Of a stretch of 64,000 bases of DNA, positions 54,919 through 64,000 are shown piece after piece (the stretch's first letter is position 1; each line of letters begins with the position of its first letter). Under the pieces are notes generated by a model. That model was not told the origin of the DNA, did not search any database, and saw only the letters and a program-made list of their open reading frames with translations. The position numbers and the translations under genes were made by a program. This DNA comes from Pseudomonas anatoliensis. GTDB lineage: Bacteria > Pseudomonadota > Gammaproteobacteria > Pseudomonadales > Pseudomonadaceae. The stretch is from the NCBI RefSeq assembly GCF_017976235.1, contig NZ_JACVHC010000001.1, positions 310,001 through 374,000 of the forward strand. Reading direction: 5' to 3'.

Positions 54919-56244
54919 TCAGTGGAACTGTTCTTCTTCGGTCGAACCGGTCAGCGCGGTTACCGAGGACGAGCCACCCTGAATCACGGTGGTCATGTCG
55001 TCGAAGTAGCCGGTGCCCACTTCCTGCTGGTGCGCCACGAAGGTGTAACCCTTGGAAGCGTCAGCGAATTCCTGCTCTTGCAGCTTCACGTAGGCAGTCA
55101 TGTCGTTGCGGGCGTAGTCGTGCGCCAGGTTGAACATGCTGTGCCACATGTTGTGAATGCCGGCCAGGGTGATGAACTGGTGCTTGTAGCCCATGGCGGA
55201 CAGTTCGCGCTGGAACTTGGCGATGGTCGCGTCGTCCAGGTTTTTCTTCCAGTTGAAGGAAGGCGAGCAGTTGTACGACAGCAGTTGGTCCGGGTATTCC
55301 TTCTTGATCGCTTCAGCAAAGCGACGGGCTTCGTCCAGATCCGGCTTGGCGGTTTCGCACCAGATCAGGTCGGCGTACGGTGCGTAAGCCAGGCCACGGG
55401 CGATTGCCTGGTCCAGACCGGCACGAACCTTATAGAAGCCTTCCTGAGTACGCTCGCCAGTCACGAACGGCTGGTCGTACGGGTCGCAATCGGAAGTCAG
55501 CAGGTCCGCAGCGTTCGCATCGGTACGCGCCAGAATGATGGTCGGTGTACCGGCAACGTCAGCAGCCAGACGTGCAGCGGTCAGCTTCTGTACGGCTTCC
55601 TGAGTAGGAACCAGTACTTTACCGCCCATGTGGCCGCATTTTTTCACGGAAGCCAGTTGGTCTTCGAAGTGAACGCCGGCGGCGCCTGCTTCGATCATGC
55701 TCTTCATCAGCTCGTAGGCGTTCAGCACGCCGCCGAAACCGGCTTCGGCGTCAGCCACGATAGGCGCGAAGTAGTCGATGTAGCCTTCGTCGCCAGGGCC
55801 TTTGCCGGCTTTCCACTGGATCTGGTCAGCACGACGGAACGAGTTGTTGATGCGCTTGACCACGGTTGGAACCGAGTCCACCGGGTACAGCGACTGGTCC
55901 GGGTACATCGATTCTGCGGAGTTGTTGTCCGCAGCGACTTGCCAGCCGGACAGGTAAATGGCCTGGATACCGGCCTTGACCTGCTGAACAGCCTGGCCGC
56001 CGGTCAGGGCGCCCATGCAGTTGACGAAATCTTTGTCTGGACGGAAGGACGGCTTGGCACCCTGGGTGACCAGGTTCCACAGCTTCTCGGCGCCGAGTTT
56101 TGCAAAAGTGTGCTCAGGTTGAACCGAGCCACGCAGGCGGACGACGTCAGCAGCGGAGTAAGCGCGGGTCACGCCTTTCCAGCGCGGGTTTTCAGCCCAG
56201 TCTTTTTCGAGGGCTGCAATTTGCTGTTCGCGTGTCAGTGCCAT
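54919..56244 (-). CDS. aceA: Isocitrate lyase
   Basis: 441 residues, starting [20 protein letters not shown]. Catalytic signature [10 protein letters not shown] with the active-site Cys (about residue 210), substrate-binding NCSPSFNW and the Mg-binding [14 protein letters not shown]. Splits isocitrate to succinate and glyoxylate, the first step of the glyoxylate shunt used on acetate and fatty acids. Monocistronic, with its own terminator and a leader of about 370 bases. Confidence 0.98.
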   Translation of the reverse strand: MALTREQQIAALEKDWAENPRWKGVTRAYSAADVVRLRGSVQPEHTFAKLGAEKLWNLVTQGAKPSFRPDKDFVNCMGALTGGQAVQQVKAGIQAIYLSGWQVAADNNSAESMYPDQSLYPVDSVPTVVKRINNSFRRADQIQWKAGKGPGDEGYIDYFAPIVADAEAGFGGVLNAYELMKSMIEAGAAGVHFEDQLASVKKCGHMGGKVLVPTQEAVQKLTAARLAADVAGTPTIILARTDANAADLLTSDCDPYDQPFVTGERTQEGFYKVRAGLDQAIARGLAYAPYADLIWCETAKPDLDEARRFAEAIKKEYPDQLLSYNCSPSFNWKKNLDDATIAKFQRELSAMGYKHQFITLAGIHNMWHSMFNLAHDYARNDMTAYVKLQEQEFADASKGYTFVAHQQEVGTGYFDDMTTVIQGGSSSVTALTGSTEEEQFH

Positions 56245-56617
56245 GGAGATAAACCTCGTCGCGTCTTTTATGAAAAGTTGTTCTGCGGTGGAAAATTCCT
56301 GCGCTCGCTGACCAGAAGCTTAGGCGGTCAAGTCGGATTCGGCGGGGTAGGCGACGGGATGAACGATGGGCTCGAGGGGAAGTGAGCAGGTAAGGGCGGA
56401 CTGCGGGCGCATTCGGGCGTCGTGGGCCTTTGTACGAACTACAGCGTGAAGCCGGGTTACCTAATTACGCTTCCGTCCCTCGGGACAACTTCGTTCCAGT
56501 CGGCAACCTCGTCAAACACACCTTATGGGCGGTACAGACACGAAGCGGTTCGCGGGGTAGATGCGAACATCGCTTCGAAGGCCCTTGCCAGGGCCTCTGA
56601 TTAGCGGGAGCGAGGCC

Positions 56618-56646
56618 ATCATGCCTTCGCTTTTTGACCTCGTCAA
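56618..56646 (-). promoter_or_regulatory. aceA promoter
   Basis: On the minus strand -35 TTGACG (56646-56641), 17-base spacer, -10 CATGAT (56623-56618). It implies a leader from about 56611 to 56245, with a GGCCCTGGCAAGGGCC hairpin near its start. No gene is seen in the leader. Confidence 0.7.
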
Positions 56647-56652
56647 ACGTTT

Positions 56653-56678
56653 TGTAGTGCTTTTTTTCAAGCACTACA
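56653..56678. promoter_or_regulatory. Palindromic operator upstream of aceA
   Basis: TGTAGTGC-N10-GCACTACA, seven bases upstream of the aceA -35 box. Candidate site for a carbon-metabolism regulator; RccR (RpiR family) is reported to control aceA in P. fluorescens, but I assign it only tentatively. Confidence 0.55.
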
Positions 56679-56718
56679 TCTTTCGTCTAATACGACTAAT
56701 CAGTCAGTTTTCGGTGGT

Positions 56719-57471
56719 TTAGTCCAAGGCGTCGACTTTCACCTTCAAGGTCATGTCATCCCGGCCTTGAGTCGAGTAGCTGCGGGCCAGGCCCTGTTTG
56801 TCGGCCTGAGTCTGGCGATTGACGCCGGCTAGAGTGATCCACTCGCCGAGGCGTCCGCTGACGGTTGTGTCGGTACTTTGCACGTTCACTACATCGGGAC
56901 GTTCCTGGCTCATACGGTCACGATTGGTCGTGATTGCCAGGTGAACGATGTCGCCGGTGACGCTGGCGGTGACGTAGAAACCCTGGGTGACGTTGCGGTA
57001 CTCGGTCTGGCTGTTGTAATCGCCGTAGGAGTTGCTCTGGCTGCTGGTGATCGGCACGCTCTGGCCGACCTGGATCAGCGCCGGCATGCCGTCGGTGGCC
57101 TGGACTTGCTGGACGCCGCCGTCACGGCTGGCGGTGCTGCGGCTGATGATGCGGGTCTGCGCGCCATTGACCGAGTAACCTTCATCGCCACGGCCGTTGT
57201 TTTCATTGGTGTCGACAGTGATCAGCAGGCGTTTTGGCGCGGTGTCGAGCTGAGTGATCAGCGTCTTGAGTTCCTCGATCTTGTCCGGCTCGGCCTTGAT
57301 GATCAGTTGATTGCCATAGGCGCTGACCTGGCCGTCCTTGCCGATGAAGTCTTGCGCCATCGGCAGCATGTCGGCGCTGGTGCGGTACTTGAGGGGGACG
57401 ACTTCTGTGGCTGCCATCACCGAAAAACTGCAGCCGAGCAGCAGGGTGGTGAGCAGGGTGCGTAGGGACAT
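56719..57471 (-). CDS. Secretin N-terminal-domain protein, periplasmic
   Basis: 250 residues from ATG 57471 (GGAG nine bases upstream). Signal peptide ending SVMA. VVPLKYRTSADMLPMAQDFIG and LIIKAEPDKIEELKTLITQLD form a secretin N1-like (GspD/PilQ short) domain; the rest (about 95-250) is beta-rich, with GQSVPITSS and GRLGEWITLAGVNRQ like the S-domain entrance of secretins but without the pore-forming end. A stand-alone Pseudomonas protein of unknown role, not in a secretion operon. Confidence 0.82.
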   Translation of the reverse strand: MSLRTLLTTLLLGCSFSVMAATEVVPLKYRTSADMLPMAQDFIGKDGQVSAYGNQLIIKAEPDKIEELKTLITQLDTAPKRLLITVDTNENNGRGDEGYSVNGAQTRIISRSTASRDGGVQQVQATDGMPALIQVGQSVPITSSQSNSYGDYNSQTEYRNVTQGFYVTASVTGDIVHLAITTNRDRMSQERPDVVNVQSTDTTVSGRLGEWITLAGVNRQTQADKQGLARSYSTQGRDDMTLKVKVDALD

Positions 57472-57550
57472 GTCCGTTATCTCCGCTTTCGAAAGGCTTG
57501 ATATTGCCAGTTTGTCGGCCCGGGGTGGGGCAAGTTGAATCGTTGACAGC

Positions 57551-57585
57551 AAAACGCCCCGGCATCGTTCGATGTCGGGGCGTTT
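57551..57585 (-). terminator. Terminator hairpin
   Basis: AAAACGCCCCGGCATCG / CGATGTCGGGGCGTTT; T-runs on both strands allow use in either direction, most likely for the minus-strand unit ending at 57722. Confidence 0.85.
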
Positions 57586-57605
57586 GCTAAAGATTGCATA
57601 TTGCT

Positions 57606-57703
57606 CTTGTGGCGAGGGGATTTATCCCCGATGGGCTGCACAGCAGACCCAAAATTTTAGGGCCGCTTCGCGCCCCATCGGGGATAAATCCCCTCGCCAC
57701 AAG
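57606..57703. repeat. REPIN (TGTGGCGAGGGGATTTATCCCCGATGGG type)
   Basis: Inverted REP pair between the terminator and the GNAT stop codon. Confidence 0.9.
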
Positions 57704-57721
57704 GTTTCATTCAGCTAGCGG

Positions 57722-58147
57722 TTAGGCTGAATGGCGAACCATGTCCACATGCGGAATCCCTGCTTCCAGGAACTCCTCACTGACCAGGCTGAAACCCAGG
57801 CGCTCATAAAACGCCGTAGCCTGCACCTGAGCGCTGAGCATCTGCTGCTTCAGACCGCGCGCTTCAGCTTCAGCGATGACCGCTTGCATCAGCGCATCAC
57901 CGACCTTCATGCCGCGCCAGTCTTTGAGCACCGACACACGGCCGATGTGCCCGTCGGGCAACAGTCGTGCGGTGCCGATCGGGAAGTCGCCTTCAAACGC
58001 CAGAAAGTGCACGGCGCTCGCGTCATCCGCGTCCCACTCCAGCTCAGGTGGCACCGATTGCTCAGCGATGAATACCGTCTCACGAATGCGGCGGATCTCG
58101 GCGATGTCCTTTTGCCAATCTGCGACACGTACGCGAATCTTATTCAT
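57722..58147 (-). CDS. GNAT-family N-acetyltransferase (ElaA/YjcF-like)
   Basis: 141 residues from ATG 58147. IRETVFIAEQSVPPELEWDAD near the N-terminus and GHIGRVSVLKDWRGMKVGDALMQ (acetyl-CoA loop) place it with the ElaA/YjcF group. C-terminal AFYERLGFSLVSEEFLEAGIPHVDM. Overlaps the roxA stop by eight bases, so it is coupled to it. Substrate unknown. Confidence 0.9.
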   Translation of the reverse strand: MNKIRVRVADWQKDIAEIRRIRETVFIAEQSVPPELEWDADDASAVHFLAFEGDFPIGTARLLPDGHIGRVSVLKDWRGMKVGDALMQAVIAEAEARGLKQQMLSAQVQATAFYERLGFSLVSEEFLEAGIPHVDMVRHSA

Positions 58148-59309
58148 CGGCGAACCCCAGGCTCCCTTGCTTGACCAGTTCGCACAGCAGACCACGACCG
58201 TCTTCGTCGTTCAGCCAGTCGCCGAGGTTGTCGACATGCAGGGCATCGGCGGCGCAGATCAGTTTCAGCAGCTCGCGCAGTTTGCCCGGCAGGTAGCGGC
58301 TCTGGCCGCTGGCGAACAGCAGCAAGTCGTCATCGACTTCCGACCACGCCAGACGTGCGCTTGGGTTGCGGATCAGCACGGCGCCATCCTGCAGGGCGCT
58401 GAGGAAGTCTTCTTCTTCGACTTCTTCCGGGCCGACGACCAGTTCCGGGTAGCGCGGCTCGGTCATGTACTGGCCGAACCAGGTCAGCAGCAGGCGCTCG
58501 TCGCTCATGTGCTCGGCGAGCAGGCTCTTCAGGCGATCCAGTGCGTCGTGTTGAATCTGATGCGGATCGACCGCTGGCTGCGCGTCGGCATCGGTGTAGC
58601 GCTCTTCGTCAGTCAGGAACTGGCTGAGGAAATCGGTGAAGTGGGTCAGCACTTCGGATGCGCTTGGTGCGCGGAAGCCGACCGAGTAGGTCATGCAGTT
58701 GTCGACAGCGACACCGCAGTGGGCCAGGCGCGGCGGCAGGTAAAGCATGTCGCCCGGTTCCAGAACCCATTCTTCGGTCTGTTCGAATTCAGCGAGGATG
58801 CGCAGGTCTGCGTGTTGCAGCAGCGGGCTCTCGGAATCGCACATCTGGCCGATTTTCCAGTTGCGCTTGCCGTGACCTTGCAGCAGGAACACGTCGTAAT
58901 TGTCGAAGTGCGGGCCAACGCTGCCACCCGGGGCGGCGTAACTGATCATCACGTCGTCGACGCGCCAGCTCGGCAGAAAGCGGAAGCTTTCCAGCAGCTC
59001 GCTGACTTCCGGCACGAACTGGTCGACTGCCTGAACGAGCAGGGTCCACTCTTTTTCCGGCAATTTGCTGAATTCGTCTTCAGCGAACGGGCCGCGGCGC
59101 AGCTCCCATGGGCGCTCGCCGTGCTCGATCACCAGGCGCGATTCAACTTCTTCTTCCAGGGCCAGGCCGGCCAGTTCGTCGGCGTCGATCGGGCTCTCGA
59201 AGTCAGGAATCGCCTGACGGATCAGCAGTGGCTTTTTCTGCCAGTAGTCGCGCAGGAATTCGCGCGCCGTGATGCCGCCCAGAAGTTGAAGAGGAATATC
59301 GGAATTCAT
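58140..59309 (-). CDS. roxA: JmjC/cupin ribosomal protein uL16 arginine hydroxylase (RoxA/YcfD)
   Basis: 389 residues from ATG 59309. JmjC iron triad in GPHFDNYDVFLLQGHGKRNW (HxD) and RLAHCGVAV (His). Dimerisation and C-terminal winged-helix regions follow. A 2-oxoglutarate/Fe(II) oxygenase that hydroxylates an Arg of ribosomal protein L16. It lies downstream of purB, as in other pseudomonads, with a terminator between them. Confidence 0.9.
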   Translation of the reverse strand: MNSDIPLQLLGGITAREFLRDYWQKKPLLIRQAIPDFESPIDADELAGLALEEEVESRLVIEHGERPWELRRGPFAEDEFSKLPEKEWTLLVQAVDQFVPEVSELLESFRFLPSWRVDDVMISYAAPGGSVGPHFDNYDVFLLQGHGKRNWKIGQMCDSESPLLQHADLRILAEFEQTEEWVLEPGDMLYLPPRLAHCGVAVDNCMTYSVGFRAPSASEVLTHFTDFLSQFLTDEERYTDADAQPAVDPHQIQHDALDRLKSLLAEHMSDERLLLTWFGQYMTEPRYPELVVGPEEVEEEDFLSALQDGAVLIRNPSARLAWSEVDDDLLLFASGQSRYLPGKLRELLKLICAADALHVDNLGDWLNDEDGRGLLCELVKQGSLGFADE

Positions 59310-59348
59310 ATGTAACCTATTGAAAAAAAGCACTTTTCAGACGGGAAT

Positions 59349-59373
59349 AAAAACGCCCGGCGCGGCCGGGCGT
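59349..59373 (-). terminator. Terminator of purB
   Basis: On the minus strand GACGCCCGGCCGCGCCGGGCG followed by TTTTTA, between purB and roxA. Confidence 0.9.
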
Positions 59374-59395
59374 CTCAAACGGTTCAAGCGGTCGA

Positions 59396-60853
<1,458 letters not shown>

Positions 60854-60892
60854 TTACGCGTTACAGACTTCAAAGCGTTTGTTGCAGGCGAT

Positions 60893-61516
60893 TTACTCGC
60901 TGCGCATCAGCGGATACAGCTCTTTGAGCAGCTTGCGCCGGCTGACGACCAACTGCCAGCGATGGCCGCCGAGCTGACGCCACAGGCGCGCCGAGCGAAT
61001 CCCGGCGAGCAGCAAGGCGCGAATCTTCGAGGCGTTGCTCGGTTGTTGCAGGTTGCGCATGTCGCCGTGCACCTGAATGCGCTGGCGCAGCGTGCTCAAG
61101 GTGTCCTGATACAGCGCGCCGCAGGCGGCAATGACGTTTTCGTGCGCCGGGCCGAAGTGCTCGACCTGCGACTGGATCTGCGGCAGACGCTTGCCGATCG
61201 CATCGAGCATGTCGTTGCGCTTGGCCAGTTGGCGCTCAAGACCGAGCATCGACAGGGCATATCGCAACGGTTCGCGCTGCAACGTGCTCGGATCGCGTTC
61301 GAGAGCGCCGATCAATGCACGATAGCCTTCGCGCAGATTGAGGTCGTCGCCGCCGTACACGTCCAGCGTGTCTTTCGGGTCGCGTACCAACAGACTGCCG
61401 AGCATGCAGGTCAGGCCGGCTTCGCTGGTCTGGCCGCTTTTGGCGATCCGGTCGACCAGCACGGCGGCGAGAAATACGCCGCCCAGCGCCGTCAGTTGCT
61501 CCTGAGTCGGGCTCAT
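60893..61516 (-). CDS. hflD: High-frequency lysogenization protein HflD homologue
   Basis: 207 residues from ATG 61516 (MSPTQEQL), which overlaps the mnmA stop (ATGA). All-helical HflD/YcfC protein with [18 protein letters not shown] and the C-terminal [24 protein letters not shown]. Peripheral membrane protein first known for effects on lambda lysogeny; the mnmA-hflD-purB order is conserved in Gammaproteobacteria. Confidence 0.95.
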   Translation of the reverse strand: MSPTQEQLTALGGVFLAAVLVDRIAKSGQTSEAGLTCMLGSLLVRDPKDTLDVYGGDDLNLREGYRALIGALERDPSTLQREPLRYALSMLGLERQLAKRNDMLDAIGKRLPQIQSQVEHFGPAHENVIAACGALYQDTLSTLRQRIQVHGDMRNLQQPSNASKIRALLLAGIRSARLWRQLGGHRWQLVVSRRKLLKELYPLMRSE

Positions 61517-62637
61517 GCCTGACCGCTCCATGGCTCGGCGACTTCGATCACGCCGCCGCCGAGGCAGATTTCACCGTCATAGAACACCACGGATTGGCCC
61601 GGTGTGACCGCGCGTTGCGGCTCATCGAACACGGCACGGTAGCCGGTTGCAGTCTGCTCCAGCGTGCAGGCCTGATCGCTCTGGCGATAGCGCACTTTGG
61701 CGGTCAGGCGACGTGGCTGGCTCAGATCGACCGGGTTGACCCAATAGATTTCCGAAGCGAGCAGGGCGCCGGAGAACAACCACGGATGGTTGTTGCCCTG
61801 GCCGACGATCAGCTCGTTGGTGTCCAGATCCTTGCGCAGCACGTACCACGGCTCGTCGCCGGCATCTTTCAGGCCGCCGATGCCCAGGCCCTGACGCTGA
61901 CCGATGGTGTGGTACATCAAGCCGTGGTGACGGCCGATGACTTCGCCTTCGGTAGTTTTGATCTCGCCCGGCTGTGCCGGCAGGTACTGCTTGAGGAAGT
62001 CGCTGAAGCGACGCTCGCCGATGAAGCAGATCCCGGTGGAATCCTTCTTCTTGGCAGTGGCCAGCTCGTACTTCTCGGCAATTGCGCGGACTTCAGGTTT
62101 TTCCAGTTCGCCGACCGGGAACAGAGTCTTGGCGATCTGTTCGCCGCCGACGGCGTGCAGGAAGTAGCTTTGATCCTTGTTCGCATCGAGGCCTTTGAGC
62201 AGCTCGGTGCGGCCGTCGATGTCACGGCGGCGCACGTAGTGGCCGGTGGCGATCAGGTCGGCGCCGAGCATCATGGCGTAGTCGAGGAACGCCTTGAACT
62301 TGATCTCGCGGTTACACAGGATGTCCGGGTTCGGCGTGCGCCCGGCCTTGTATTCGGCCAGGAAGTGCTCGAACACGTTGTCCCAGTACTCGGCAGCGAA
62401 GTTGGCGGTGTGCAGCTTGATGCCGATCTTGTCGCAGACAGCCTGGGCATCCGCCAGGTCGTCCATGGCGGTGCAGTATTCCGTTCCGTCGTCTTCTTCC
62501 CAGTTCTTCATGAACAGGCCTTCCACCGCGTAGCCCTGCTCGATCAGCAGGAGAGCGGAAACGGAAGAGTCCACGCCGCCGGACATGCCGACAATGACGC
62601 GCTTCTTGGATGTGTCAGAAGGGGCTGGATCACGCAT
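61513..62637 (-). CDS. mnmA: tRNA-specific 2-thiouridylase MnmA
   Basis: 374 residues. PP-loop [15 protein letters not shown] near the N-terminus, catalytic cysteines in [12 protein letters not shown] and [13 protein letters not shown]. Makes the 2-thio group at wobble U34 of Lys, Glu and Gln tRNAs. Middle gene of the nudix-mnmA-hflD unit, 59 bases after the NUDIX gene. Confidence 0.98.
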   Translation of the reverse strand: MRDPAPSDTSKKRVIVGMSGGVDSSVSALLLIEQGYAVEGLFMKNWEEDDGTEYCTAMDDLADAQAVCDKIGIKLHTANFAAEYWDNVFEHFLAEYKAGRTPNPDILCNREIKFKAFLDYAMMLGADLIATGHYVRRRDIDGRTELLKGLDANKDQSYFLHAVGGEQIAKTLFPVGELEKPEVRAIAEKYELATAKKKDSTGICFIGERRFSDFLKQYLPAQPGEIKTTEGEVIGRHHGLMYHTIGQRQGLGIGGLKDAGDEPWYVLRKDLDTNELIVGQGNNHPWLFSGALLASEIYWVNPVDLSQPRRLTAKVRYRQSDQACTLEQTATGYRAVFDEPQRAVTPGQSVVFYDGEICLGGGVIEVAEPWSGQA

Positions 62638-62696
62638 AGGGATTCAATGAGTGTCTTTAAAAAGGACGCGATTCTATCAGGCTCGCGGCCTCAAGG

Positions 62697-63143
62697 CTAA
62701 AGAGAAGGGCGGATCAATTCGAGGCCGAAGTGATGGCCGGCCAGATAATCATCGATGCAACGGATGATCAGCTCGCTGCGCCAGTGTTCGCGCTGCTCGA
62801 TTAATTCGTCGCGGGTCAGCCACTTGGCGCCGACAATGCCGTCGTCGAGCTGATAATCCGGGTGATGTTTCAGTGCTTTGGCGACGAAGCAGACGCGTTG
62901 ATAGGTCACGCCGTTGCTGGGTGCGGTGTACAGGTAAATGCCGACCACGCCGGTGGGTTCGACGTCCCAGCCGGTTTCTTCGAGGGTTTCACGAATGGCG
63001 GCATCAATCAGTGTCTCGTCCGGATCGAGATGACCGGCGGGCTGGTTGAGCACGTTACGGCCGGCCTTGTGCTCTTCGACCATCAGAAAGCGACCGTTGT
63101 CCTCGACGATGGTGGCGACGGTGATGTGGGGGAGCCATTCCAT
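62697..63143 (-). CDS. NUDIX hydrolase (NudJ-like)
   Basis: 148 residues. Complete NUDIX box GHLDPDETLIDAAIRETLEETGW. NudJ-type proteins hydrolyse nucleoside and HMP-PP pyrophosphates, and nudJ precedes mnmA in E. coli, which supports the call. First gene of the unit before mnmA; the REPIN at 63179 lies just upstream. Confidence 0.93.
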   Translation of the reverse strand: MEWLPHITVATIVEDNGRFLMVEEHKAGRNVLNQPAGHLDPDETLIDAAIRETLEETGWDVEPTGVVGIYLYTAPSNGVTYQRVCFVAKALKHHPDYQLDDGIVGAKWLTRDELIEQREHWRSELIIRCIDDYLAGHHFGLELIRPSL

Positions 63144-63178
63144 AGGGTTTCCTCGGTAAAGTCTTCAGCGCATTGAAG

Positions 63179-63254
63179 ATCAAAAGATCGCAGCCTTCGG
63201 CAGCTCCTACAAGGACCGGTGTAGGAGCTGCCGAAGGCTGCGATCTTTTGATCT
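63179..63254. repeat. REPIN (GTAGGAGCTGCCGAAGGCTGCGATC type)
   Basis: Inverted REP pair with a short central part of about 10 bases; the most compact of the six copies in this window. Confidence 0.92.
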
Positions 63255-63259
63255 TCGCC

Positions 63260-63295
63260 AAAAACACAAACCCCGGCACCTGGCCGGGGTTTGTG
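63260..63295 (-). terminator. Terminator of icd
   Basis: On the minus strand CACAAACCCCGGCC-AGGT-GCCGGGGTTTGTG then TTTTTGG, 17 bases after the icd stop. Confidence 0.9.
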
Positions 63296-63312
63296 ATGTT
63301 CCCTTTACAACC

Positions 63313-64000
<688 letters not shown>

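Noticed and set aside
56422..56604. 60-codon frame in the aceA leader, plus strand
   Set aside because: Begins at a GTG without ribosome site, opposite to the likely leader RNA; no similarity seen.

Overview
The window is a high-GC Gammaproteobacterial chromosome segment that reads as a Pseudomonas of the fluorescens group. The evidence is the fused nuoCD, the monomeric isocitrate dehydrogenase, several Pseudomonas-restricted families (DUF2790, DUF6124, PtrA-like small proteins, OprD porin) and at least five types of REP/REPIN hairpin between genes. Most of it is core chromosome; the accessory, less ordinary part lies at about 30.8-39.3 kb.

Layout. 1-2.3 kb: 3' end of tamB, then a membrane protein fused to a papain-like domain. 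2.5-7.5 kb: MarR regulator, outer-membrane channel, HlyD adaptor and 14-TM MFS pump (an EmrAB-type tripartite efflux operon) with two identical palindromic operators. 7.6-12.2 kb: lpxH-ppiB facing away from glnS-cysS. 12.5-13.8 kb: an MFS transporter. 13.9-22.1 kb: a sigma-54 activator divergent from a six-gene ABC importer (two ATPases, two permeases, DUF2160 protein, long binding protein) of the glycerol GlpSTPQUV type. A matching sigma-54 promoter and tandem activator half-sites lie between them. 22.3-30.6 kb: metal-sensing two-component system facing a czcCBA RND efflux operon. 30.8-31.4 kb: two small secreted PtrA-like proteins. 31.7-32.3 kb: a DUF6124 gene behind a long structured leader. 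32.9-35.6 kb: an OprD porin, a broken antitoxin gene, a GNAT enzyme and a scar in which the oprD promoter is joined directly to an oprD-type terminator. 35.6-38.9 kb (minus strand): an apparent YcaO-dependent peptide natural-product operon (42-residue precursor, attenuator hairpin, YcaO, methyltransferase, S33 hydrolase). 39.3-54.3 kb: complete nuoA-N for respiratory complex I. 54.9-56.2 kb: aceA. 56.7-64 kb: secretin-domain protein, GNAT, JmjC ribosomal oxygenase, purB, hflD, mnmA, NUDIX hydrolase and the 3' end of icd.

How the parts connect. A box resembling the TGACAA-N2-TTGTCA sites of CopR/CusR/CzcR regulators occurs upstream of czcC, the first PtrA-like gene and oprD, and at the oprD scar. 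This suggests one metal-responsive regulon spread over 12 kb and probably controlled by the two-component system here. The two ATPases of the ABC importer are complementary: one keeps the LSGGQ signature but has no H-loop histidine, the other keeps the histidine but has no LSGGQ, which predicts one working and one degenerate ATP site.

The most novel candidate is the YcaO operon. Its precursor has no Cys/Thr-rich C-terminus but an acidic C-terminal half and a short N-terminal segment, like the N-terminal core plus follower layout of bottromycin. All functional calls come from reading sequence motifs; no database search was run.
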